From NCBI GenBank assembly GCA_964203275.1, contig CAXNMF010000007.1:1-64000 (forward strand): 64,000 nt of DNA. The letters are read 5' to 3'. Under the pieces are notes generated by a model. The model did no database searches and was not told the origin of the DNA. It saw nothing but the letters and a program-made list of their open reading frames with translations. Shown here one piece after another: positions 34,633 to 44,433 of the stretch. The position numbers and the translations under genes are program-made. Position 1 is the first letter of the stretch. Every line of letters starts with the position of its first letter. The stretch comes from Ga0077527 sp945862135. GTDB lineage: Bacteria; Pseudomonadota; Gammaproteobacteria; Burkholderiales; SG8-41.

Positions 34633-36094
34633 TTAGTCCCGTTCATAGCCGGCAAGGAACAGCTTGCCCCAGGCCACACCAAAACCGGTGCAGTCCGTCG
34701 CCACCGCACCCAGCCCGCCTTTGCACCCATGCGCCGACAGATCCATGTGGATCCACGGCGTCTTGTCGGTGAAACGCTGTAGCAGCCTCGCCGCAAGAAT
34801 GTGATCAGCCTCGCCGTCCAGCGTGCATTGCTTGACGTCAGCCACCGCGCTGTCGAGAGCGCTGTCGTAATCCTCATCCATCGGGAAGGCGCACAAGCGC
34901 TCGCCGGATGCGACACCCGCCTGTAATGCAAACTCGGCCAGTTCGTCGCTGGTCGCAAAAATGCCGCTGTAGCGGCTGCCCAGCGCGACATGCATCGAAC
35001 CGGTCAGCGTCGCGAAATCGACCATCACATCCGGCTTCGCACGCGCCGCCAGCGTCAGCGTATCGGCCAGCACCATGCGGCCTTCAGCATCGGTGTGAAC
35101 GATTTCAATCGTGGTGCCGTTCAATGCAGTGACGATGTCGTTCTGCTTGTAGGCGCGCGGGCTCAAGTGGTTCTGCGCCAGCGCCAGCCAGCAGTCGATG
35201 TTGACCTTCAGTTTGGCCTCGGTCGCGGCGGTGAGGATGCCCAGCGCCACCGCGGAACCATTCATGTCTTCATGCATGCCCTGCATGTAACGCGCCGGTT
35301 TCAGGTTATGCCCGCCGGTATCGAAGCAGATGCCCTTGCCCACCAGCGCCACGGTCTTGGTCGCGCCGCGTGGCCGGTAACGCAAACGCACGATGGCTGC
35401 ATCCGCTTCGTCGCTGCCCTGCGCCACCGCGCAGAATGCACCGGCGCCCATACGCTTGAGCTTCTTGAAATCGTATTCCTCGCGCGTCCAGCCTTGAGCC
35501 TTCGCCAGCCCCGCCAGACGTTTGCGATAGGTGCCCGGCGTCAGTTCATTCGGCGCAGTCACCGTGAGTTCACGGCACAGCACATTGCCTTCGGCAACCG
35601 CCCGCGCTTGCACAAAACCGTCAGCCGGGCGGTAACCGAAAAGTTCGATGGTTTTCAGCGGTTTCTGATCGGATTTTTTCTTGCGTTGCGGCAGCAAAAT
35701 ACCGTTCACCCAAGCGACATACACCGCACGCTCGGCCAGTTCGCGCCGGGTGGATGCCGCACCGGTAACCACAATCGTCAGCGTTTCAGGTTGCTCGGCG
35801 AGCAGCGCTCCAACCGCCTTGCGAAGTAGCGTGTGTTGTTCGAACGCCGACTTTTGCGCATCCGGCGTAACCCATGACACCAGCGCACCGTCCGCGGTTT
35901 CCGCGGTGATCGCGCCTTTCGCCAGATCAGCCGCTTTTTTCCGCCGGCGCGCCAGCGTTTTTTCCAGCACCTCGTGCAGCGGCAGTGTCGGCAACGCGAT
36001 GTCTGCGGGCGCGACAATCAGCAAATGGCGGGCCTTTTTGAGGTCAGCGGCGGCAGGGGCAGCGGAACTGGGTGTGCAGCTCGGCAAGCATCAT
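34633..36094 (-). CDS. M17 leucyl aminopeptidase family protein (N-terminus frame-broken)
   Basis: A cytosolic di-metal aminopeptidase that removes N-terminal residues. The family metal and catalytic motifs are GKGICFDTGGHNLKP, MHEDMNGSAVALGIL and HTDAEGRMVLADTL, with ATLTGSMHVALG after them. The catalytic frame begins at a TTG at 36087 with no ribosome-binding site. The tandem ATG codons at 36094/36091 lie in another frame. Skipping one base of the GG at 36064-36065 links them to a sensible start (LAELHTQF then AAPAAADLKKARHLL) and gives 486 residues. I therefore extend the gene to 36094. It is divergent from thyA. Confidence 0.85.
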
Positions 36095-36162
36095 GAAAAT
36101 CCGGTCAATGAGGTGGCAATGAGATGACAATGATTATAGCGGCGACCACGGCGCAGCCTGCT

Positions 36163-36173
36163 AAAATCGTGGC
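36163..36173 (+). promoter_or_regulatory. Possible extended -10 element for thyA
   Basis: TGCTAAAAT lies about 30 bases before the thyA ATG and resembles an extended -10 box, like TGGTAAAAT at 6651-6659. No matching -35 element is visible. Confidence 0.3.
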
Positions 36174-36199
36174 CATTCGCAACTGACCGTTTGCATTCC

Positions 36200-37010
36200 A
36201 TGCGCCCCTACCACGACCTGCTGCGCCACGTGCTCGAACACGGCGCCCGCAAGTCCGACCGCACCGGCACCGGCACGCACTCGGTGTTTGGCGAGCAAAT
36301 GCCGCTTCGATCTCAGCGCCAGGCTTCCCGCTGGTCACCACCAAGAAGGTGCACCTGAAATCGATCATCCATGAGCTGCTGTGGTTCCTGAAGGGCGACA
36401 CCAACGTCAAATACCTGCAGCGACAACGGCGTCAGCATCTGGAACGAATGGGCGCGACGCCGACGGCGATCTCGGCCCGGTCTATGGTTACGCAGTGGCG
36501 CTCGCTGGCCCGCAGCCGACGGCCGCCACATCGACCAGATTGCACAGGTGCTGGAACAACTGCGCAAAACGAATCCGGATTCGCGGCGCATGATCGTCAT
36601 CGGCCTGGAATGTCGCCCAGCTCGAACAGATGGCGCTGATGCCCTGCCACGCGTTTTTCCAGTTCTATGTCGCCGATGGCAGACTGTCCTGCCAGCTCTA
36701 CCAGCGCAGCGCCGACATGTTCCTCGGCGTGCCCTTCAATATCGCCTCGCTACGCGCTGCTGACGCATGATGATTGCGCAGGTCTGCCGACCTCAAGCCC
36801 GGCGACTTCGTGCACACCTTCGGCGACACGCCACATCTACCTGAACCACCTGGAGCAGGTCGAAGCAACAGCTCGTCGCGCGAGCCGCGGCCGCTGCCGG
36901 TGATGAAACTGAATCCCGCGGTAAAAGACCTGTTCGCCTTCAAATACGAAGACTTCACGCTGGAAAACTACGATCCGCATCCGGCCATCAAGGCGCCGGT
37001 GGCCGTCTGA
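36200..37010 (+). pseudogene. thyA: Thymidylate synthase, frame broken 13 times by single-base insertions
   Basis: ThyA makes dTMP from dUMP with methylene-tetrahydrofolate. Joining the three frames gives a full 265-residue protein (E. coli 264) with every landmark: RPYHDLLRHVLEHG, GFPLVTTKKVHLKSIIHEL, LGPVYGYQWRSWP, the catalytic Cys in MALMPCHAFFQFYV, QLYQRSADMFLGVPFNIAS, QLSREPRPLP and YDPHPAIKAPVAV. To do so, one extra base must be skipped near 36302, 36321, 36421, 36455, 36492, 36505, 36599, 36750, 36769, 36788, 36831, 36865 and 36875. There are no deletions and no damaged active-site residue. This is not how pseudogenes decay. The start and the folA junction are normal. Confidence 0.88.
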
Positions 37011-37012
37011 GC

Positions 37013-37517
37013 ATGCCGGGTAAACCGCGGCTGTCGATGATCGTCGCCATGGCCCGCAACCGGGTCATCGGTGCCGACGGGAAGATTCCCTGGCATCTGC
37101 CAAACGAACTGCAATTGTTCAAATCGGTGACGATGGGCCACCACATCATCATGGGCCGCAAGACCTACGAATCGATCGGCCGCCTGTTGCCGGGAAGAAC
37201 AACAATCATTGTCACGCGCCAGCAGGATTACACGGTATCCCGGCGCCAAAATTGCGCACACACTGGAACAAGCCGTCGCCTTGTGTGCCGGCGACAGCGA
37301 AATCTTCGTCATCGGCGGCGGTGAACTGTACCGTGCGGCCATGCCGATGGCCGACCGCCTCTATCTGACCGTGGTCGATGCCGAACCCGCCGGCGATACG
37401 CAGATGCCGGCGTTTGATCCTGCCGACTGGCGCCTGCAAAGCACGAAGCAGTATTCACGGGATGAACGTCACGCCCACGACTACCGCTTCGAGGTGCACG
37501 ATCGTGTGGCGGGCTAG
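37013..37517 (+). pseudogene. folA: Dihydrofolate reductase, frame broken once
   Basis: DHFR reduces dihydrofolate produced by ThyA, and the gene starts two bases after thyA in the usual thyA-folA order. The first frame gives LSMIVAMARNRVIGADGKIPWHLPNELQ (with the substrate-binding Asp/Glu position), MGRKTYESIGRLLPGRTTI and QQDYTV. The second gives PGAKIAHTLEQA, SEIFVIGGGELYRAAMP and YRFEVHDR. Skipping the T at 37238 yields 167 residues, the normal length. The extra base lies between GTA and CCC. All catalytic parts are preserved. Confidence 0.9.
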
Positions 37518-38167
37518 GCTCGCGGTACTGCTTCTCGCCCTAAGCTGTACCGTCAAAGCCGCGGACAGCAACATCACCATCGAAGACCTGACACAGCGCG
37601 CAGAAAACGGGGACCGCAGGGCAATGCACGCGCTTGCCGAAAGTTATTACACCGGCAGAAATGGCACCACTCAGGATTTCAGTCAGCGCCGCCGATTGGT
37701 ATCTGCGGCTAGCCAAATCCGGTGACGCACGGGCACAAACCATCCTTGGCCTGATGTACGCCCGCGGCTACGGCGTCACCCGGAATCCTGCAGAAGCCCA
37801 CCGCTGGTGGAACTTCGCTGCCATCCAGAATGATCCAGGCGCACAGTTCAACCTGGGACTCAGTCATGCAACAGGACAAGGCACTGCAAGGGACTACGAA
37901 CGCGCGGCGCGCTGGTATCGCGAAGCCGCCGACCGCGGCCATATCCATGCCCAGCATAACCTTGGCATGCTCTATCACGAAGGCAAAGGGGTGCCGAAAA
38001 GCCCGCAGCTGGCCTATTATTGGGTTCGCGTTGCTGCGATGCAGGGTGATGCGGTGGCGGCAGAAACCCTTGCCGGCCTCCGCGACGGCATGTCGCCCGC
38101 ACAAATTGCAGAAGCGGAATCACAGGCCGCTGCATGGAAGAACAAGCCCCTCAAGGCAACACCATGA
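37504..38167 (+). pseudogene. Exported Sel1-like repeat protein, frame broken once
   Basis: A GTG at 37504, overlapping the folA end, opens a signal peptide (WRARLAVLLLALSCTVKA) and Sel1-type helical repeats: AMHALAESYYTG, ARAQTILGLMYARGYGV, PGAQFNLGLSHATGQG and IHAQHNLGMLYHEGKGV. Repeats of this kind are protein-interaction scaffolds. The first repeat and the rest are in different frames. Skipping one C near 37687 (between CAG and GCC) gives 220 residues. The stop overlaps the ATG of the ornithine cyclodeaminase homologue (ATGA), suggesting translational coupling. Partner unknown. Confidence 0.78.
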
Positions 38168-39210
38168 ATACAAATCCCATGCCGCTGCATCCGCATGAGT
38201 CCGCAACGCCGGACACACTCGAAATGCAGGTTCTGCGTACCGCAAAAGAACCCTGCATCAGCATTGACGACGCAACAGTACATCGCCTGCTGACCGCGGC
38301 GCCGCACGACTACTTCAGGCATATGCAGGAACGCCTGCGCGACATTGCCGCGGGACACATCAGCGTCGAGATGCCACCGAAACAGGTCTTTGCCGATCCC
38401 GGCGAGACGTCGGACTTCCGGGTGATGCCCTGTGTGACCCGCAACGGCATGCGCATCACCAAAACGCTGAAGGTCGTCGGCACCAACACGGCGCAGATCG
38501 TCGTGCCGGACCAGATCACGGTCGGCAAGGCGCTCGTCATCGACCCCGTCGAGAACTACGTCACCCATGTTGTGGATGCCTGCCTGCTGTCTTCAGCACG
38601 TACCGGCCTTTGCGCAGCCCTCGCCATCCAACTGCTCGCGACTGCAACACGGCGGCTGCACATCATCGGCAGCGGACGGGTGGGTTATTACGTCGGTTTT
38701 TATGCAGCAACCCTTTGCGGGGTTCAGGAAATCACATTCGCGGATCGCGAGATGGCACGCGCAACGACAGCCGCCGCAGCACTCGCCGCGCGGATACCGG
38801 GACTGCAATGCACGGCAAGTACATCCGGCAATTCAGCGGACGCTGACATCGTTGCCTTGGCCACCACCAGCAACACGCCGGTATGCGCACCCAGTGATGG
38901 ACGTGCCGGGCTGGTGATCAGCCTCGGCGCCGACATCGATCATCAGACCGAACTGGATCCGGCATGGGCCAGCGCCGCGGATATTTTTGTTGATACGCTG
39001 GATACCGTCCGCTTCGGCGACCTGAAGGCCTGGATTGCGGCGGGCCTGCTGGATGCCGCAACGATTTTCGACTTTGACGATCTGATTTCAGGAAAAAAGC
39101 CGAAGCTGGAAACTGACCGCAGACGTCTGTTCGTCTCCACCGGTTCAGCGCTGTTCGACAACCTGACGCTCGAATACCTGCTGCAGCAGATCACTCCGTC
39201 GCGCAGATAA
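38164..39210 (+). CDS. Ornithine cyclodeaminase / mu-crystallin family protein
   Basis: A 348-residue Rossmann-type protein of the ornithine cyclodeaminase family, which also contains alanine, lysine and ketimine-related dehydrogenases. The NAD-binding glycine motif is LHIIGSGRVGYYVGFYA (about 160-176) and the acidic residue after beta-2 is in ITFADREM. The start overlaps the Sel1 stop. The substrate loop is unlike classic cyclodeaminases, so the reaction is open. Its 3' end overlaps the convergent ligase gene by 20 bases. Frame intact, in contrast to the genes just upstream. Confidence 0.82.
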   Translation: MNTNPMPLHPHESATPDTLEMQVLRTAKEPCISIDDATVHRLLTAAPHDYFRHMQERLRDIAAGHISVEMPPKQVFADPGETSDFRVMPCVTRNGMRITKTLKVVGTNTAQIVVPDQITVGKALVIDPVENYVTHVVDACLLSSARTGLCAALAIQLLATATRRLHIIGSGRVGYYVGFYAATLCGVQEITFADREMARATTAAAALAARIPGLQCTASTSGNSADADIVALATTSNTPVCAPSDGRAGLVISLGADIDHQTELDPAWASAADIFVDTLDTVRFGDLKAWIAAGLLDAATIFDFDDLISGKKPKLETDRRRLFVSTGSALFDNLTLEYLLQQITPSRR

Positions 39211-40537
39211 AGTCTTCATACTTGCCGCCCGGCGTATGCGGAATTACCTCCAGGCGGACCAGTGTGGTCCGGTAAACGAATCCGAGTGACTCGTGTAATG
39301 CAGCGATCAGGCGCTGGCTCTCCTCTGCCGTCAGTTGCCGTGGTGCGGCGACCCTGAATTCGAGTGCATCGCGCGCAGTCTGTACAACCTGGAATTGCGT
39401 GACCGGCGCCAGTTCGCGCCAGACTGTCGATGCAAAACTCGGCCAGTATTGCCCGCCATCTGGCCGCAGGAACATATTGCGCTGGCGGCCGACAATCCGC
39501 TTCAGCACCGGTAGTCCACGCCCACAGGAACAGGGCTCGCCAACTTCAGCGAAATCACCGCTCGCGTAACGCAGCAACGGCATCGCGAAATTGTGCAGCG
39601 TCGAAACCACAACCTGACCAACCTCCCCGGGTCGGCAAGGCTGACCGCCGCCATCCAGCACTTCCAGAATCACGCCCTCGGATTGCACGTGATAACTCTC
39701 GCAAGCCGGACACTGCAGTGCCAGATACCCCAGTTCCTCCGAACTGTAGCTGTCGACGACTTCGACGCCCCAGGCCTTGCGCACCGCGGCCCGCGTCTCC
39801 GGACGCAGCGATTCGGCATAGGTGCGCACCTGCTTCAGTCGCGGCAAACGCAATCCGGTCTCAATACTGCGTCGAGCCAATGCCAATACGTTGGTGGCCA
39901 GCGACAACAGGTATTCCGGATTTTCTTCAGCGAGCCAGCGCAATTGCTCGTCCAGATCGCCGGTCACGCCATGGACCAACGAGGGGCCGGTGACATAGGG
40001 CGACGTTGCCAGTCCCCAGTTCGGGAATTTGACCGCATTGGTCTTGCTGCGGATCGCCGCCAGCTTGCCGCCCAGATCGCGTCCGTGCCACAGATGATCG
40101 CGCAGCAGAAAGGCATACCACATCAACTGCGACCACGCGGTACCGCGAGTCACCAGCGGACTGCCGGTGGACCCTGACGATTCGGTGGTGACAATCGCGC
40201 CGTGCGCTGGCGGCGGCGTCTCGCTGTGCATCGCCGAACCCGCCTGCTGAACATCGTGACGAGTACTGAGCGGCAGTTCGCGAAATTGCGCCCAGCCTGA
40301 AATTCCAGCGGACCAAGGCGCAAATCGCTGACGGTAAAAAGGCACAGTCGCGACAGCATGCCGGTACACCTGAATAAACTGCTGCATCTGCAAATCAAGA
40401 ATTTTCTGCAGCGGCCACCATTGCGACTGCTCCAGCTGGTATTGAAGCGCAAGAATGCGCGCAGAATTGTCGTCAGACAGCGCAGGCCACACCACACCCG
40501 CACAACTGGACCGCGGTATCTGCAGTGAACCGTTCAA
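39191..40537 (-). CDS. Phenylacetate-CoA ligase-like adenylate-forming enzyme, paralogue A
   Basis: A 448-residue member of the PaaK/CapK branch of the ANL superfamily, which activates carboxylic acids with ATP. The P-loop-like motif is TTESSGSTGSPLVTRGT (about 117-133), the acyl-adenylate motif is in DSYSSEELGYLALQCP, and GRQRNMFLRPDG is the hinge region. Cysteines in CPAC and PCSCGRG may bind zinc. It begins at a TTG overlapping the TGA of paralogue B, so the pair is coupled. The substrate acid is unknown; a CapK-like role in polysaccharide or natural-product synthesis is as likely as phenylacetate catabolism. Confidence 0.83.
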   Translation of the reverse strand: MNGSLQIPRSSCAGVVWPALSDDNSARILALQYQLEQSQWWPLQKILDLQMQQFIQVYRHAVATVPFYRQRFAPWSAGISGWAQFRELPLSTRHDVQQAGSAMHSETPPPAHGAIVTTESSGSTGSPLVTRGTAWSQLMWYAFLLRDHLWHGRDLGGKLAAIRSKTNAVKFPNWGLATSPYVTGPSLVHGVTGDLDEQLRWLAEENPEYLLSLATNVLALARRSIETGLRLPRLKQVRTYAESLRPETRAAVRKAWGVEVVDSYSSEELGYLALQCPACESYHVQSEGVILEVLDGGGQPCRPGEVGQVVVSTLHNFAMPLLRYASGDFAEVGEPCSCGRGLPVLKRIVGRQRNMFLRPDGGQYWPSFASTVWRELAPVTQFQVVQTARDALEFRVAAPRQLTAEESQRLIAALHESLGFVYRTTLVRLEVIPHTPGGKYEDFICATE

Positions 40538-41895
40538 GTCACGATCTCGGAGCGGAAATCTTCGTACTTGCCGCTGGGCAGCAGCGGGATTTCGGCGCGA
40601 TAGGAAAAGGTCAGGTTGAATGGATGACCGAGGTTTTTCAGGATCAACGCGCGCAAGGTGTCTTCCTCATCGGTCGCCAGTGCCCGCGCCACCACCAATG
40701 CAACTTCAATTTCGCTCAGGCTTTTCTGCACCACCTGGAACTGCAGCACCGGCGCAATCGCACCGAACTGCGCCTCGCCGAAACGCGGATGGCGCTGACT
40801 GCCGTCGGGCAGGCGCAGCATGTTGCGCACGCGACCGAGGATACGGCGGATTACAGGAAGACCGCGACCGCAGTCGCAGGGTTCGCCGGCCTCCGCGAAA
40901 TCACCGATCTCGTAACGGATCAGCGGCATCGCAAAGTTGTGCAGCGTGGTGATGACCACCCGCCCCTTCTCGCCGGCAACGCAGGGTTTGCCCACCGCAT
41001 TGAGCAATTCGAAATAGATGCTTTCGGACTGCACGTGATAATGCTCATGCTGCGGGCATTGCAAGGCGAGATAACCCGCTTCACGACAGGAATACATGTC
41101 CGTCAGCGATACATCCCAGGCGACACGGATTTCGGAACGTGCGTCGGGGTGCAAAGCTTCACCATAAGTTCGCACCTCGCGCAGATTCGAAGGCCGCAGG
41201 TCATGCACACGGCAATACTTCGCCAGCGCCTGCAGGTTGGAGGCGACGCTGATCAGGTAATGCGGATTTTCCTGCATCAGCCACTGCGCCTGTTCGGCGA
41301 TCGGGCGCTCGGTGTTGCACATCACCGCCGGACCGGTGCGAAACGCCGAATCCGTCGAGTCGCCCCAGCCCATCCCCGATCCCGGCGCCACGCGTGAACG
41401 GATCGCCGCCAGTTTTGCGCTGAAGTCACGGTTGTGCCACAGGTGATCACGCAGCGTGAAGGCGTGCCAGAACGCCTCAGTCAGTTCGGTGCCGACAAAA
41501 CTGATCGGGCGTCCGGTTGATCCGGAGGTCTGCCCTTCCTTGGCCGCACCGTGATCGGGCGGACAGGCGCTGGACACCATGGATTTGAAATGCGACTGGA
41601 TGTCGGCGCGGCGCAACAGCGGGATGCTCGCAAACGTGCGCGCGTTCAACGGACCGTCCAATGCCAGGCCGGACAGGCGCTCACGATAAAACGGCACGGT
41701 GTCGCGGGCATGGCGCAACAACAAAGCGAGTTGCGCAAATTGCGCCTCGCGCAGCTTCGGCAGCGGCCAGCGTTCACTTTGCGAAAACTGGAACTGCATC
41801 GCCAGCATGCGCTGGCCGGTGATCCCCGGCAGCGCCGGCCAAAGCACTCCGGGGAGCTGGCTGGCGGGAACGGCGCGATAAGCCAGCGGCTGCAT
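40534..41895 (-). CDS. Phenylacetate-CoA ligase-like adenylate-forming enzyme, paralogue B
   Basis: A 453-residue paralogue of the downstream gene, alike along the whole length (PGVLWPALPGITGQRMLAMQ, the QTSGSTGRPISFVGTEL loop, DMYSCREAGYLALQCPQ, PLIRYEIGDFAEAGEPC, SGKYEDF at the end). Differences lie mainly in the presumed acid-binding region, so the two may activate different acids or form a heterodimer. ATG start at 41895 after a 45-base AT-rich spacer from the decarboxylase. No thioesterase, acyl carrier or other pathway gene is next to it, so pathway assignment is not possible. Confidence 0.83.
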   Translation of the reverse strand: MQPLAYRAVPASQLPGVLWPALPGITGQRMLAMQFQFSQSERWPLPKLREAQFAQLALLLRHARDTVPFYRERLSGLALDGPLNARTFASIPLLRRADIQSHFKSMVSSACPPDHGAAKEGQTSGSTGRPISFVGTELTEAFWHAFTLRDHLWHNRDFSAKLAAIRSRVAPGSGMGWGDSTDSAFRTGPAVMCNTERPIAEQAQWLMQENPHYLISVASNLQALAKYCRVHDLRPSNLREVRTYGEALHPDARSEIRVAWDVSLTDMYSCREAGYLALQCPQHEHYHVQSESIYFELLNAVGKPCVAGEKGRVVITTLHNFAMPLIRYEIGDFAEAGEPCDCGRGLPVIRRILGRVRNMLRLPDGSQRHPRFGEAQFGAIAPVLQFQVVQKSLSEIEVALVVARALATDEEDTLRALILKNLGHPFNLTFSYRAEIPLLPSGKYEDFRSEIVT

Positions 41896-41942
41896 GTTAA
41901 GCGTGCGGGTGGATACTTAAATTATTTATTAAAAACAATTAC

Positions 41943-44211
41943 TTATACATCCTCCTTGCGCACACAATCAACAAAGTATCGCAGCGTGCCGCCACTGTCA
42001 TCAGACACCAGGCCGTGAATGTCGGTTTCGAAACCCGGGAACTGCTGGTTGAACATGCGAGCGAACTGCAAGTAGCGCACGATCGTGCTGTTGAAACGCT
42101 CGCCAGGAATCAGCAGCGGAATACCCGGCGGATAAGGCGTCAAGAGCACGCTGGTCACGCGGCCTTCCAGATTGTCATCTATGTCGACGCGTTCGATCTC
42201 GCGGTGTGCCATGCGCGCCCACGCTTCGCCCGGCGGCATCGCCGGCTGCATGTCCGACAGATACATTTCCGTGGTCAGCCGCGCCACGTCATTCGCTTTG
42301 TAAACGCCATGGATCTGGTCGCAAAGATCTTTCAAGCCGATCTCTTCGTAACGCGGGTGTTTGGTCAGGAACTCGGGCAGCACGCGCCACAACGGACTGG
42401 TTGTTGTCATAGTCATCCTTGAACTGCTGCAGCTCGGTGACCATCGTGTTCCAGCGGCCCTTGGTAATGCCGATGGTGAACATGATGAAGAACGAATACA
42501 GACCGGTCTTCTCGACAATGATGCCGTGTTCGGCGAGATACTTGGTCACCACCGCCGCAGGGATGCCGCTCTTGGCGAACTTCCCGGTGACATCGAGGCC
42601 AGGAGTAATCACCGTGGCCTTGATCGGATCAAGCATGTTGAAGCCCGGCGCGAGATTGCCGAATCCGTGCCAGCGCTCCGAAGCGTCGCAGCATCCAGTC
42701 ATCGCGGTGTGCCGACGCCTTCATCGGACAGCTCGTTCCGGCCCCCAGACCTTGAACCACCAGTCCTTGCCGAACTCGGCGTCAACCTTGCGCATCGCGC
42801 GACGGAAATCCAGCGCCTCCATGATTGACTCTTCGACCAGCGCAGTGCCGCCCGGCGCTTCCATCATCGCCGCCGCAACATCGCAGGACGCGATGATTGC
42901 GTACTGCGGCGAGGTCGAGGTGTGCATCAGATAGGCTTCATTGAAGGTGTCGTAGTCGAGCTTTGCGCGTCTCGCTGTCCTGAACCAGGATCTGTGAGGC
43001 CTGCGACAGGCCGGCAAGCAGTTTGTGCGTCGACTGCGTGGAAAACACCACTGACTCCTTGGAACGCGGCCGATCCCTGCCCGATGGCGTGCATGCCGTG
43101 ATAGAACTTGTGGAAAGTCGCGTGCGGCAGCCAGGCCTCGTCGAAATGGAGCGTGTCGATCTTGCCGTCGAGCATTTCCTTGATGGTGTCGACGTTATAG
43201 AGAATGCCGTCGTAGGTGCTCTGGGTGATGGTCAGGATGCGCGGCTTGTGATTTCGAAAGCGATTTCGCCGCGAAGGGATTCGCCTTGATTTTTTTCTCG
43301 ATGTTTTCCCAGCGTGAATTCTTCCAGCGGGATCGGCCCGATGATGCCGAGATGGTTGCGCGTCGGCGTCAGGAACACCGGCACCGCACCGGTCATCGAT
43401 GATCGCATGCAGGATCGACTTGTGGCAGTTGCGGTCAACGATCACCACATCACCGGGCGCCACCGTCGAATGCCACACCATTTTGTTCGAAGTCGAGGTG
43501 CCGTTGGTGACAAAGAACAGGTGATCGGCAATTGAAAATGCGCGCCGCATTGCGCTCCGAGGCCGCGACCGGACCCGAGTGGTCAAGCAGCTGACCGAGT
43601 TCATCCACCGCATTGCACACATCGGCGCGCAGCAGGTTCTCACCGAAAAACTGGTGGAACATCTGCCCCACCGGGCTTTTCAGGAAGGCAACGCCACCGG
43701 AATGCCCCGGGCAGTGCCAGGAGTAGGAACCGTCCTGTGCGTAATGTGTCAGCGCCCGGAAAAACGGCGGCGCCAGGCTGTCGAGGTAAGCCTTGGATTC
43801 GCGCACGATGTAGCGCGCAACGAATTCCGGTGTGTCTTCGAACATGTGGATGAAGCCGTGCAGTTCGCGCAGCACGTCGTTCGGAATATGCCGCGAGGTA
43901 TGGGTTTCTCCGTAGAGAAAGATCGGGATGTCAGCGTTGCGGAAACGGATCGCCTTGACGAAGGTGCGCAGCTCGCTGATGGTCGATTCCAGTTCCGCCG
44001 GAGAAAAATCATCGTCATCGACCGACAGGATAAAGGCCGAGGCGCGCGACTGCTGCTGCGCAAACGAAGACAAGTCGCCGTAACTGGTGACGCCCAGCAC
44101 TTCAAGACCCTCGTCCTCAAGCGCCTTGACCATCGCGCGGATGCCGAGTCCGCTCGCATTTTCCGAACGGAAATCTTCGTCAATGATGATGACAGGAAAA
44201 CGGAAGCGCAT
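41943..44211 (-). pseudogene. Orn/Lys/Arg decarboxylase class I, frame broken 10 times by single-base insertions
   Basis: A PLP decarboxylase of basic amino acids. The N-terminal receiver-like domain (RFPVIIIDEDFRSENASGLG) and start of the PLP domain (SWHCPGHSGGVAFLKSPVG) are in one frame. The rest is spread over all frames: FFVTNGTSTSNKMVWHS, ILTITQSTYDGILYNVD, the PLP lysine in QSTHKLLAGLSQASQI, FNEAYLMHTSTSPQYAI and the C-terminal domain ending YFVDCVRKEDV. Skipping single bases near 43533, 43397, 43309, 43251, 43073, 42961, 42735, 42707, 42685 and 42396 yields 752 residues, the normal size. All ten are extra bases. Arginine, lysine and ornithine cannot be told apart here. Confidence 0.87.
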
Positions 44212-44433
44212 GATGCCTCTGCATGAAAAAGTGGAAAGAAGGTATTACCGGAACCGGGGCAGTGCGCGCAAAACAGACGCGCACATGTCGGACAAAGCGA
44301 ACACGATACTGCGCCGCGCCCTCACAGGCGGCTTCGCGCCAGACCGGCGCATGAGGCAGTAATCGCGGAATTCAGCACGCCGCTATCTTAGCGCTGAATC
44401 CCGCAGATTCGAAAGGGTTTCTCTGCGGAAAGA

